Position numbers and translations under genes: made by a program. 64,000 bases of DNA, from the NCBI RefSeq assembly GCF_002899675.1, contig NZ_PKUU01000002.1:1-64000 (forward strand). The letters run 5' to 3'. The stretch comes from Clostridium sp. chh4-2 (GTDB lineage Bacteria > Bacillota > Clostridia > Lachnospirales > Lachnospiraceae). Of this stretch, positions 53,892-61,696 are shown one piece after another. The notes under the pieces are model-generated. The model was not told the origin of the DNA. It saw only the letters and a list, made by a program, of their open reading frames with translations, and did not search any database. Position 1 is the stretch's first letter; each line of letters opens with the position of its first letter.

Positions 53892-53935
53892 AACAAGCCG
53901 CAGCGGGGAGTATAGAATCGCTGCGGCTTGTTTTT
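53892..53935 (+). terminator. Terminator after the GNAT gene
   Basis: 14-bp stem AACAAGCCGCAGCG / CGCTGCGGCTTGTT followed by TTT; A-run on the other side also permits use from -. Confidence 0.9.
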
Positions 53936-53985
53936 AGTTAAGAGAATGATGGGGGAATCATTCAAGTGTGGGGGATTAACTAATC

Positions 53986-54528
53986 TTAGTTAAAGTATCT
54001 TTTCAACAGACCTTCAAATGCTTTTCCGTGACGGGCTTCGTCTCTTGCCATCTCATGAACGGTATCATGGATTGCGTCTAAGTTAGCCGCTTTTGCGCGT
54101 TTAGCTAAGTCAAACTTACCTGCAGTAGCGCCATTTTCAGCAGCGACTCTCAATTCCAGGTTCTTCTTTGTGCTGTTTGTTACGCATTCGCCTAATAATT
54201 CAGCAAATTTGGAAGCGTGCTCAGCCTCTTCATAAGCGGCTTTTTCATAGTATAAGCCGATCTCAGGATATCCTTCTCTGTGGGCAACGCGCGCCATAGC
54301 CAGATACATACCAACTTCAGAGCATTCACCTTCAAAGTTAGCTCTTAAATCCATCATAATATCTTCGCTGGAACCCTGTGCAACGCCGATCACGTGCTCA
54401 GCAGCCCATGATAATTCGCCTTTCTGCTCTTCAAATTTAGAAGCCGGTACTTTACAAACCGGGCAAAACTCCGGTGCTGTTTCTCCTTCATGAACATATC
54501 CGCATACTGTACAAACCCATTTCTTCAT
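53986..54528 (-). CDS. Reverse rubrerythrin, copy 1
   Basis: A 180-residue non-haem iron protein with the rubredoxin domain first ([20 protein letters not shown], residues 6-25) and the ferritin-like diiron domain second ([43 protein letters not shown]). This order defines reverse rubrerythrins, which reduce peroxide and oxygen in clostridia. It differs from copy 2 (57603-58145) only at two residues near the C-terminus (Arg/Lys in the EMA-DEARH motif and the final residue). Promoter and upstream dyad are also shared. Confidence 0.95.
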   Translation of the reverse strand: MKKWVCTVCGYVHEGETAPEFCPVCKVPASKFEEQKGELSWAAEHVIGVAQGSSEDIMMDLRANFEGECSEVGMYLAMARVAHREGYPEIGLYYEKAAYEEAEHASKFAELLGECVTNSTKKNLELRVAAENGATAGKFDLAKRAKAANLDAIHDTVHEMARDEARHGKAFEGLLKRYFN

Positions 54529-54575
54529 AATTCGTGTTCTCCTTTTCTTATATAAAATGTTTATTTATTAATAAT

Positions 54576-54588
54576 AGTAATTGTTACT
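54576..54588. promoter_or_regulatory. PerR/Fur-like dyad at rubrerythrin copy 1
   Basis: AGTAA-TTG-TTACT sits just downstream of the -10, where a bound repressor would block transcription. The same dyad is at copy 2. Confidence 0.55.
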
Positions 54589-54594
54589 GATATT

Positions 54595-54623
54595 AATATA
54601 ATACATAACTGAGAAAATGTCAA
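54595..54623 (-). promoter_or_regulatory. Promoter of rubrerythrin copy 1
   Basis: On -, TTGACA (54623-54618), 17 bp, TATATT (54600-54595). Confidence 0.75.
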
Positions 54624-54663
54624 TACTTATTTTGAAAAAAATTATTGATACGGTTGCGATTCG

Positions 54664-54717
54664 CAGCCCCGGCGGTCTCTGCCGTCCGTGCCGGTTTTGG
54701 CAGTATGCAGGAACTTT
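54664..54717. repeat. Half copy of the dispersed palindromic repeat
   Basis: CCCCGGCGGTCTCTGCCGTC and the following CCGGTTTTGGCAG...GCAGGAACTTT match the reverse complement of 78-122 and the direct sequence of 2-29, respectively, with only a few changes. The opposite arm is missing here. Confidence 0.75.
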
Positions 54718-54784
54718 TGGAGATGGGATCAGTTATGGCAGAAAGCTAAACTGTAAAGAAAACCTTACGAATCTGTGAACTGAA

Positions 54785-54813
54785 TTGACGCTCCCTCAGG
54801 TGACAGGTATAAT
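54785..54813 (+). promoter_or_regulatory. Promoter of the secreted membrane-anchored protein gene
   Basis: TTGACG (54785-54790), 17 bp, TATAAT (54808-54813). Confidence 0.7.
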
Positions 54814-54854
54814 AAATAGTAACTGAAACAGTCTATGATTGAATAGGAGATGTT

Positions 54855-56414
54855 ATGAGACATTTATGGTATAGAGGAAGATATCTGGCTGCTGCGCTGG
54901 CAGCGGCTTTTTTCATCGGATGCCTGCCAACAGGCGAACTAATGGCGGCGCAGCCGGAAACCGGAGTTTCCTCTTCTGCAGAGCCGGAAAGTACGACTGC
55001 GGACAACGGGGAGTGGGAAAAGGCGGTTCCGGTCAGCAAAGTGGAAGAGTTGATGGAAGCTTATAAAAAAGCGGATAAGGAGCCGGTTACCTTAAAATTG
55101 GTTCAGGATCTTGTGATCAATTATCCTGTTGAATGGCAGCAGACCAAATATCCGGTGACCATATTAACGGGAGAGCAGACTAATCCCAAATTGGTGGCCC
55201 GACAGCCTTTTTATATGATACAGATCATAAAGGGAGGCAGTTTAAAAATCGATAATCAGAAACTGCTGATTAAGGGGCCGGGCCAGGTGATCGTGGTTGA
55301 GAAAGAAGGAACCCTGATTCCTGTTAACGGTGAAATCCGGCTTTATGAAGAGGGCCGGGAAGGGATTATTATCAAACAGGGAGGCATTTATCAGAACCAG
55401 ATTCAAGTCTTTCCGATGAACTGCACCGTGAAAAATGACAATATCGAGATACCTGATCCGACCCAGCCTACGACCACCCAGCCTGAAACCACTCAGGCTC
55501 CGGTGACGAAACCGTCTGAGGAGATCATCTGCCTGCTGACGACGGATTTGATCAGCGTTGACAGCCAGATTGCTGAGATCCGCCTTTCTGTTCCGGAAGT
55601 TCCGCATGATACAAAAGAGGTTTACATTTATTATAGTAAAGACAAGGAAAAATGGGAGAAGGTTTACTGGCTGGATGATACGGTGGCCGGAGATCCGAAA
55701 GAGGTGAAGAACTTTGTGACAGAGATACAGAAAGTTCCGCCTTATACCTATATTCCGTATGAACACATTTTTGAGGAATACGGCGTGCAGGATAAAATCT
55801 ATCTGAAAGTGCAGATAATCGGCCCGTCCCGTTCGGGAATGAGCACTGTGGCGGATGTAAACTTAAAGGATCATAAGATTTCCGGTTCGGGAACTTCCGG
55901 TGTCAAGAAAAATACTGGCGGCAGCACTTACAGCGGCGGTTTTAGTGGATTTAGCGGTACATATGGAGGTTCCGGCGGAGGTTCGGGCACGGGTACAACG
56001 GAAAGCAGCGGTGCCGAGGATGGGCTTCCGGTCATTTTCCTATCCAGAACCGCACCTTATTGGCTGGATGTATCCCGGGCGGCGGAATCCAGTCTGGCGG
56101 CAGCGGGCGGTGAAGGAAAAGGACTTGTGACGAGCACAGAGGAGACAGGCGGCACACAAGAAGAGACGGAGACATCCCCATATGAGGAAAGCAGCAGTCT
56201 GCCGGAGGAACACATGCAAGAAGGTGATACCGGAGAAGGCGGCGTACAGTGGGGAGCCGGCGATCAGGACTTGGGCGGCCGGGAGCTGGATAACGGCCAG
56301 TTTAATGCTGAAGAAGAGCAGAAGAATCCGGCTGGTGTGATCCTTCTTCTTGGCGTTGTATTTCTGCTTATAATCGGCGCTGTTGTATGGAGCAGGAAAA
56401 AGAATAAAAAATAG
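54855..56414 (+). CDS. Secreted, membrane-anchored protein of unknown function
   Basis: A 519-residue protein. Signal peptide at 1-32 (LAAALAAAFFIGCLP then MAAQ), a folded N-terminal part of about 170 residues, a Pro/Thr linker (PTQPTTTQPETTQAP, about 200), a second folded part (about 220-345) that may be Ig-like, a Gly/Ser-rich stretch (about 350-385), an acidic low-complexity tail, and a C-terminal TM helix (VILLLGVVFLLIIGAVVW) ending in KKNKK. There is no LPXTG, so it is held by the helix. I recognise no enzyme motif. Cell-surface or envelope role by topology only. Confidence 0.75.
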   Translation: MRHLWYRGRYLAAALAAAFFIGCLPTGELMAAQPETGVSSSAEPESTTADNGEWEKAVPVSKVEELMEAYKKADKEPVTLKLVQDLVINYPVEWQQTKYPVTILTGEQTNPKLVARQPFYMIQIIKGGSLKIDNQKLLIKGPGQVIVVEKEGTLIPVNGEIRLYEEGREGIIIKQGGIYQNQIQVFPMNCTVKNDNIEIPDPTQPTTTQPETTQAPVTKPSEEIICLLTTDLISVDSQIAEIRLSVPEVPHDTKEVYIYYSKDKEKWEKVYWLDDTVAGDPKEVKNFVTEIQKVPPYTYIPYEHIFEEYGVQDKIYLKVQIIGPSRSGMSTVADVNLKDHKISGSGTSGVKKNTGGSTYSGGFSGFSGTYGGSGGGSGTGTTESSGAEDGLPVIFLSRTAPYWLDVSRAAESSLAAAGGEGKGLVTSTEETGGTQEETETSPYEESSSLPEEHMQEGDTGEGGVQWGAGDQDLGGRELDNGQFNAEEEQKNPAGVILLLGVVFLLIIGAVVWSRKKNKK

Positions 56415-56465
56415 TTATTGCCTGGCTGACGGATAAATACAAATCAAAGTTTGGAGAATGAAATT

Positions 56466-57458
56466 ATGAAAACAAATCTGATAATCGTAGAAGGGCTTCC
56501 CGGCAGTGGAAAAAGCACAACTGCATCGATGATTGCCGGAGAACTTACGAAAAAAGGGAAACAAGTTGTATGTGTGGATGAAGGAGCGGCAGAACATCCC
56601 GCCGATATTGCCGATTATGATTTCCCGGATTTTGAAACGGAAAGAGCCCGGATACTTGAAAAGTGGCGTTCTTTTGTGAATGGTGCAGACGAGGATGTCA
56701 TCTATGTTTTCAACTGCATTTTTTTGCAGAATCCGATGTGTGAAACCATGATGCGATTTGGTATGGAAGAAGAAGCGTCTGCAAACTGTATTGCTGAGAT
56801 AGCAGAGATTATCAAACCGATGTCTCCTGTCATTGTCTATATAGACCAGCCAAATGTGAGGTCTGCAATTGACAGCGTGCTTGCCGAACGTGGAAATGGC
56901 TGGATGAAAGCCGTGACAGAGTATCATGTGTCACAAGGGTACGGAAAGCAAAACCGCCTGTCCGGTTATGACGGGTATATCAAATGCCTTGAAGAACGAA
57001 GAATCAGGGAGAGGAACATTTTATGCTCGCTTAATATGGACTGCTATACCATAAGTCAGGACATAACTGCCGATGAGCTTGCGGAATTGTTTTCTTCGGT
57101 CGGCTGGAGTCTTCCGGCGAGAGAGCAGATGGAACTTGCAGTCAATAACAGCACCAAATCATTTGTTGTTCGCCATAAGGGAAAGGCTGTGGCAGCAATT
57201 AACTGGCTTGGCGATTATGGGATGCACTGGTTTATGAAAGATTTTATTATTCATAAAGATTACCAGGGACAGATGATTGGGACTTTCTTGTACCGCTTTT
57301 CAGAAAATTTTATCAAGAGCACCATACAAGACGGTTGGAAGGTTTGCATCGATTTGAGATCTTCCAAAGGAAAGGAAACGTTTTATAATCAGCTTGGATT
57401 TGAAACGATGACGGCAGATGACAGCGGCAGCGGAATGGAGAAAATGTTAGAACGATAG
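56466..57458 (+). CDS. P-loop kinase-like / GNAT acetyltransferase fusion
   Basis: A 330-residue two-domain protein. Residues 1-200 are a P-loop NTPase with Walker A VEGLPGSGKSTTAS at about 7 and a probable Walker B VIVYIDQP, like small-molecule kinases. Residues about 220-330 form a GNAT domain with the acetyl-CoA region HKDYQGQMIGTFLYRF and GFETM. Fusions of phosphotransferase and acetyltransferase occur in antibiotic-modifying enzymes, but nothing shows that function here. ATG 56466 follows GGAG; TTG 56451 is an alternative. Confidence 0.75.
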   Translation: MKTNLIIVEGLPGSGKSTTASMIAGELTKKGKQVVCVDEGAAEHPADIADYDFPDFETERARILEKWRSFVNGADEDVIYVFNCIFLQNPMCETMMRFGMEEEASANCIAEIAEIIKPMSPVIVYIDQPNVRSAIDSVLAERGNGWMKAVTEYHVSQGYGKQNRLSGYDGYIKCLEERRIRERNILCSLNMDCYTISQDITADELAELFSSVGWSLPAREQMELAVNNSTKSFVVRHKGKAVAAINWLGDYGMHWFMKDFIIHKDYQGQMIGTFLYRFSENFIKSTIQDGWKVCIDLRSSKGKETFYNQLGFETMTADDSGSGMEKMLER

Positions 57459-57503
57459 ATTTCGCTTTCATCCGCCTGGAAAAAGGACTGTTCATTGACC
57501 AGC

Positions 57504-57552
57504 AAAAAAGACGCCGGATGCAGGAGGAAATATCGCATCCGGTGTCTTTTTT
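57504..57552 (+). terminator. Terminator after the P-loop/GNAT gene
   Basis: AAAGACGCCGGATGC / GCATCCGGTGTCTTT (one G-T pair) with T-run, and A-run on the other side. Confidence 0.9.
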
Positions 57553-57602
57553 GACTAGTTTATGATAATTAGAGATTAATTGGGGGCAAAGTTTATTAAA
57601 TA

Positions 57603-58145
57603 TTAAGCGAAGTATCTCTTTAACAGGCCTTCAAATGCCTTTCCATGACGGGCTTCATCTTTTGCCATCTCATGAACGGTATCATGGATTGCATCTAAGT
57701 TAGCAGCTTTTGCACGTTTAGCTAAGTCGAACTTACCGGCAGTAGCGCCGTTTTCAGCAGCAACTCTCAATTCCAGGTTCTTCTTTGTGCTGTTGGTTAC
57801 GCATTCGCCTAATAATTCAGCAAATTTGGAAGCGTGCTCAGCCTCTTCATAAGCGGCTTTTTCATAATATAAGCCGATCTCAGGATAACCTTCTCTATGA
57901 GCAACGCGTGCCATAGCCAGATACATACCAACTTCAGAGCATTCGCCTTCAAAGTTAGCTCTTAAATCCATCATAATATCTTCGCTGGAACCCTGTGCAA
58001 CGCCGATCACGTGCTCAGCAGCCCATGATAATTCACCTTTCTGCTCTTCAAACTTAGAAGCCGGTACTTTACAAACCGGGCAAAACTCCGGTGCTGTTTC
58101 TCCTTCATGAACATATCCGCATACTGTACAAACCCATTTTTTCAT
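57603..58145 (-). CDS. Reverse rubrerythrin, copy 2
   Basis: A 180-residue reverse rubrerythrin, identical to copy 1 except two residues near the C-terminus (Lys in EMAKDEARH and a final Ala). Rubredoxin cysteines and diiron ExxH ligands are all present. DNA similarity to copy 1 begins at the stop codon and extends through the promoter to about 58260, so the duplicated block is gene plus its own promoter. The few base changes are scattered and mostly silent, as after an older duplication or under gene conversion. Confidence 0.95.
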   Translation of the reverse strand: MKKWVCTVCGYVHEGETAPEFCPVCKVPASKFEEQKGELSWAAEHVIGVAQGSSEDIMMDLRANFEGECSEVGMYLAMARVAHREGYPEIGLYYEKAAYEEAEHASKFAELLGECVTNSTKKNLELRVAAENGATAGKFDLAKRAKAANLDAIHDTVHEMAKDEARHGKAFEGLLKRYFA

Positions 58146-58191
58146 AATTCGTGTTCTCCTTTTCGTATATTAAAATTTATTTATTAGTAAT

Positions 58192-58239
58192 AGTAATTGT
58201 TACTGATATTAATATAATGCATAATTGAGAAAATGTCAA
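58192..58239 (-). promoter_or_regulatory. Promoter and dyad of rubrerythrin copy 2
   Basis: On -, TTGACA (58239-58234), 17 bp, TATATT (58216-58211), then the dyad AGTAA-TTG-TTACT (58204-58192), all in the same layout as at copy 1. Confidence 0.7.
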
Positions 58240-58360
58240 CACTTTTTTGAAAAAAATTTAAATCTTTAAAATCCGCTGTTATGGATTATGGCGGATACTT
58301 GACTGAACGTGAACACAGATAATGACACAGGCCTCTATATTACTAAAAACGAACATATGT

Positions 58361-58389
58361 TTGCAATGACCGTAGATATATGGTATACT
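58361..58389 (+). promoter_or_regulatory. Promoter of the GNAT/DUF3795 gene
   Basis: TTGCAA (58361-58366), 17 bp, TATACT (58384-58389) with TGG just before it. Confidence 0.65.
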
Positions 58390-58458
58390 GAAAACAAAAG
58401 CTGAACAGAGATCAAACAGAAACAGAGAACAGAATTCAGCGCAAGGAGGATCAGGTCT

Positions 58459-59376
58459 ATGAACCCATATGAAACGTGTCCCGAATATGAAACCGCCAGT
58501 TTTCAGCTGCGCCTTGTGAGGGTGTCAGACGCAGAGGATCTGCTGGTTTGTTACTCAGACCCCGCAGTTGCAAAGAGAGTGAATGCGGATAACTGCACCA
58601 GTGATTTTCATTATACCAAGTTGGAGCAGATGACGGATTGTATCGAGTTTTGGCTCAGAGAATATGAGGAGCAGAGATATGTCCGTTTTTCGGTTATTTC
58701 TAAAAATACGGGCCGTGCGGTTGGAACGCTGGAGATATTCGGGGGAGAAGCCGGTGTTCTCAGGATTGACCTGGCTGATGAGTATGAGAAGGATTATTAT
58801 ATAGAAGAACTGCTGAAGCTTACCGTGTCAAAACTGATTTTCGATTTTAATGCCGTCAATTTAAAAATTAAGGTTTCCAACACTCCTTCCAGGGTAAATG
58901 TATTGGAACGGCTGGGATTTGTGCCGTCAGAATCGTTGGAACCGGGGACGGGATATTATGAGAGAGTAAAGCAGGATTTTTTTGATGGAAGCAAGGGGCT
59001 GGCTTACTGCGGCCTGGCATGCTGTGTCTGCAGTGAAAATGCGTCATGCGCCGGGTGCAGGAATGAAGGATGTGCGAATAAAGAATGGTGCAAGCCTTTT
59101 GTCTGCTGTAAGAAAAAAGGATTATCCGGCTGTTGGGAGTGCAGGGAGTTCCCCTGCGATTACGGCATGTTTAAAAAGCCCAGGGTAAGGGAATTTGCCG
59201 GATTGATCGCAGAATATGGAGAAGATGAATTCATAAGAGCCTTGGAAAAAGGGGAATCGGAGGGAATACTCTATCATTATAAGAAGGAATTGGTCGGCGA
59301 TTACGATCTGTTGGGAGAGGATGGAGAACTGCTTTTGTGCCGGAGACTGAAGAACTTGTTGGAATCAGGGCGATGA
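58459..59376 (+). CDS. GNAT acetyltransferase fused to Cys-rich DUF3795-like domain
   Basis: A 305-residue fusion. Residues 1-170 are a GNAT domain of the RimJ type (FQLRLVRVSDAEDLLVCYSD, AVGTLEIFGG, NVLERLGFVPSE). Residues about 180-300 match the DUF3795 pattern: YCGLACCVCSENASCAGC, GCANKEWCKPFVCC, SGCWECREFPC. The cysteines suggest zinc or Fe-S binding. The role of DUF3795 is unknown; it often appears alone, so the fusion is notable. GCAAGGAGG precedes the ATG. Confidence 0.8.
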   Translation: MNPYETCPEYETASFQLRLVRVSDAEDLLVCYSDPAVAKRVNADNCTSDFHYTKLEQMTDCIEFWLREYEEQRYVRFSVISKNTGRAVGTLEIFGGEAGVLRIDLADEYEKDYYIEELLKLTVSKLIFDFNAVNLKIKVSNTPSRVNVLERLGFVPSESLEPGTGYYERVKQDFFDGSKGLAYCGLACCVCSENASCAGCRNEGCANKEWCKPFVCCKKKGLSGCWECREFPCDYGMFKKPRVREFAGLIAEYGEDEFIRALEKGESEGILYHYKKELVGDYDLLGEDGELLLCRRLKNLLESGR

Positions 59377-59408
59377 AAAAACAATCTTTTGTTAAATGAT
59401 CTTACTGA

Positions 59409-59437
59409 TTGACATTGGATAATTTTAGGGGTACAAT
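59409..59437 (+). promoter_or_regulatory. Promoter of the GntR/UTRA regulator
   Basis: TTGACA (59409-59414), 17 bp, TACAAT (59432-59437). Confidence 0.8.
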
Positions 59438-59445
59438 GATCTTAT

Positions 59446-59454
59446 GGTAATACC
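59446..59454. promoter_or_regulatory. GntR operator, copy 1
   Basis: GGTAATACC, a dyad with one central base, lies just past the -10 of the regulator's promoter. The same 9-mer stands before the permease gene. Confidence 0.6.
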
Positions 59455-59473
59455 TTGTTAGGAGCGTGAAAAT

Positions 59474-60238
59474 ATGGAAATTCATCCAATGGTGAAAGCG
59501 AATTTAAGCAACTCTGTCAAAAACTATCTCTACCAATACATAAGGAATGTGGATTTGAAGGATAATATGAAACTTCCTTCAGAGAATGAGATTTCTTCGA
59601 AATTAGGAGTCAGCAGAGTGACCATAAGGCGGGCTTTGGATGAGTTGGAGAAGGAGGGAATGATATTACGGATTCATGGAAGGGGAACCTTCATTAATCC
59701 GGAAGCGGTTAAGATTCAGGTGAACTTAATGCCGGGTGAGGAGTTTTCACATCTGGTGGAGCTGTGCGGCTACAAGGCATCTTTTCAGGTGGTTTCTGTG
59801 GAGAAGAGGGCGGCCGACATACAGACCCGGCAGATTCTCCAGCTGGACGAAGGGGAAGAGATTTACGTGGTGGAAAAGGTCTATATGGCCGACAGCCACC
59901 CGGCGATTATCAGTATCGACCGGTTTGCCAGCTCGCTGGTGGGTGATGAGCTGAGCGAGGAAGACGTGAAGTCTGCTTCCACCTTTGATATTATCCGGCA
60001 GTCTGCGGGGAATTTCGTGGTTCGCGATAAGATCAAGATCGAAACCATGGACCGGGAGGAGATGTGCAGGTTTGCAAAACCGGGCAGTCTGATGGAGTGC
60101 AGCAGCGCGCTGGTATTCCATGGGGTGAACTATAACCAGGAAAACCGGCCCATCATCTATGATACGGAATTTTATGATACCGGATATATTAAGTTCAGCC
60201 TGCTGAGAGTGAAGAACGTGTATGAGAATGAAAAGTGA
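59474..60238 (+). CDS. GntR family regulator, HutC/UTRA type
   Basis: A 254-residue regulator with an N-terminal GntR winged helix (LPSENEISSKLGVSRVTIRR, ALDELEKEGMI, GRGTFI) and a UTRA effector domain from about residue 85. The genes behind it are a purine permease and adenine deaminase, so it probably senses a purine or related compound. The shared GGTAATACC sites before it and before the permease suggest it represses itself and the operon. Confidence 0.9.
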   Translation: MEIHPMVKANLSNSVKNYLYQYIRNVDLKDNMKLPSENEISSKLGVSRVTIRRALDELEKEGMILRIHGRGTFINPEAVKIQVNLMPGEEFSHLVELCGYKASFQVVSVEKRAADIQTRQILQLDEGEEIYVVEKVYMADSHPAIISIDRFASSLVGDELSEEDVKSASTFDIIRQSAGNFVVRDKIKIETMDREEMCRFAKPGSLMECSSALVFHGVNYNQENRPIIYDTEFYDTGYIKFSLLRVKNVYENEK

Positions 60239-60262
60239 AGTACTTAAAAAGTACTTTTCTTT
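60238..60262 (+). terminator. Short terminator or attenuator after the GntR gene
   Basis: AAGTACTT-AAA-AAGTACTT followed by TTCTTTTT. Confidence 0.6.
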
Positions 60263-60276
60263 TTAACAACATTAAA

Positions 60277-60285
60277 GGTAATACC
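60277..60285. promoter_or_regulatory. GntR operator, copy 2
   Basis: Second GGTAATACC, 38 bp before the permease start, extended by shared flanking A/T. Confidence 0.6.
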
Positions 60286-60322
60286 ATAATATCATAATAA
60301 CAATTGTTAGGAGGAGAATGAA

Positions 60323-61684
60323 ATGAAACATAAGCTGGATACTTATTTTCATCTTACGGATCGGGGGACGGATCTGAAAACTGAGGTGTTGGCGGGAATT
60401 ACCACTTTTTTGACCTGCGTTTATATTGTGGCGGTAAATCCGGGGATTTTAGCTGCGACAGGAATGGATACCAAGGCTCTTTTCTGGGCAACAGCGCTTG
60501 CGTCTGCGGTGGCCTGTATCTGGATCGGAGTGTGGGCTAACCTTCCGTTCGCGTTGGCGCCGGCTATGGGACTGAATGCCTATTTTACCTATTATGTGTG
60601 CAATACGCTGGGACTGCCGTGGCAGAACGCTCTTGCCTGTGTGGCGATTTCGGGAATTACCTTTATGATCTTGAGCATTATAAAGGTTCAGCAGAAAATT
60701 GTGGATGCCATGCCAGATTGTATCAAACATTCAGTAGGTGCGGGCATTGGATTTTTCATTGCATTTACGGGGCTGAAACAGGCAGGGATCATCGCCGCAT
60801 CTCAGGATACCCTGCTCACATTGGGAGATTTGGCAAATCCGGGAGCTCTTCTCGCATTATTGGGGATTTTCCTTACGGCAGTTTTGGTAATTAAACGGGT
60901 TAAGGGTGCAATTTTAATTGGTATTATGGTGATTACAGTGCTTGGGATCTTTGTAAAAGATCCGCTGACAGGGGCGGCTTATACGGTGCTGCCGAAAACT
61001 CTCCTTTCCTTTGATAATCCGGTGACAGCTTTGGCTCCCACATTTGGGAAGCTGACACTTAAAGGGATGTTTGACGGAACTCCGGCCATGATATTGGGCG
61101 TTATTTTTGCAATCATCAGCTTTTTATTCGTGGATTTATTCGACAGTATCGGTGTGCTCCTGGGTGTGGCATCCAAGGCCGGATTAGTTGATAAAGACGG
61201 AAATATACCGTGTGCGGGCAAAGCATTGTTCGTTTCGGCCGGAGGCGCGGCCGTGGGAGCCCTTTTGGGAACCAATACGGTGACCATTTACGGTGCGGAG
61301 AGCGCAACTGGTATCAGCGAAGGCGGAAGAACCGGTTTAACGGCTTGTGTTGTGGGAATTTTATTTTTGCTGACCTTATTTTTATCTCCGGTTTTCCTGA
61401 TGATACCGGCGATCGCTACGGCGCCTGCCCTTGTTATGGTGGGAATCTTTATGATTGAGCCGTTGAGAAACCTGCCTTTAGACGATGTTTCCATTGCATT
61501 GCCCGTATTTATGACGGTGGCATTTATGCCGTTTTCCTATAATATTGCGTACGGCATTTTATTCGGCCTGATCGGATATACCATCGGACAGATCGCTGCG
61601 GGAAAGACGGGAAAAATTACGAAGACAGTGTGGGTTTTGACGGCAATTTTTGTTATTTATCTGGCGCTTGATATTATTTTATAG
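60323..61684 (+). CDS. NCS2 (AzgA-type) adenine/guanine/hypoxanthine permease
   Basis: A 453-residue purine permease with about 13 membrane helices. Family signatures: TEVLAGITTFLTCVYIVAVN, LAPAMGLNAYFTYYV, and the GTNTVTIYGAESATGISEGG loop with the GRTGL continuation that marks the AzgA branch. It imports nucleobases with protons. Adenine deaminase follows in 12 bp, so adenine is the probable substrate. Confidence 0.93.
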   Translation: MKHKLDTYFHLTDRGTDLKTEVLAGITTFLTCVYIVAVNPGILAATGMDTKALFWATALASAVACIWIGVWANLPFALAPAMGLNAYFTYYVCNTLGLPWQNALACVAISGITFMILSIIKVQQKIVDAMPDCIKHSVGAGIGFFIAFTGLKQAGIIAASQDTLLTLGDLANPGALLALLGIFLTAVLVIKRVKGAILIGIMVITVLGIFVKDPLTGAAYTVLPKTLLSFDNPVTALAPTFGKLTLKGMFDGTPAMILGVIFAIISFLFVDLFDSIGVLLGVASKAGLVDKDGNIPCAGKALFVSAGGAAVGALLGTNTVTIYGAESATGISEGGRTGLTACVVGILFLLTLFLSPVFLMIPAIATAPALVMVGIFMIEPLRNLPLDDVSIALPVFMTVAFMPFSYNIAYGILFGLIGYTIGQIAAGKTGKITKTVWVLTAIFVIYLALDIIL

Positions 61685-61696
61685 GAGGATGAGAAG

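Larger units (their letters stand above)
54529..54854. other. Rubrerythrin promoter, half palindromic repeat, and surface-protein promoter
   Basis: From left to right: the - strand promoter and dyad of rubrerythrin copy 1 (to about 54650), the half copy of the dispersed repeat (54664-54717), and the + promoter TTGACG-17-TATAAT at 54785-54813. No gene seen. Confidence 0.7.
58146..58458. other. Divergent promoter region between rubrerythrin copy 2 and the GNAT/DUF3795 gene
   Basis: Contains the duplicated rubrerythrin promoter block (to about 58260) and the + promoter at 58361-58389. Nothing else seen. Confidence 0.7.
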
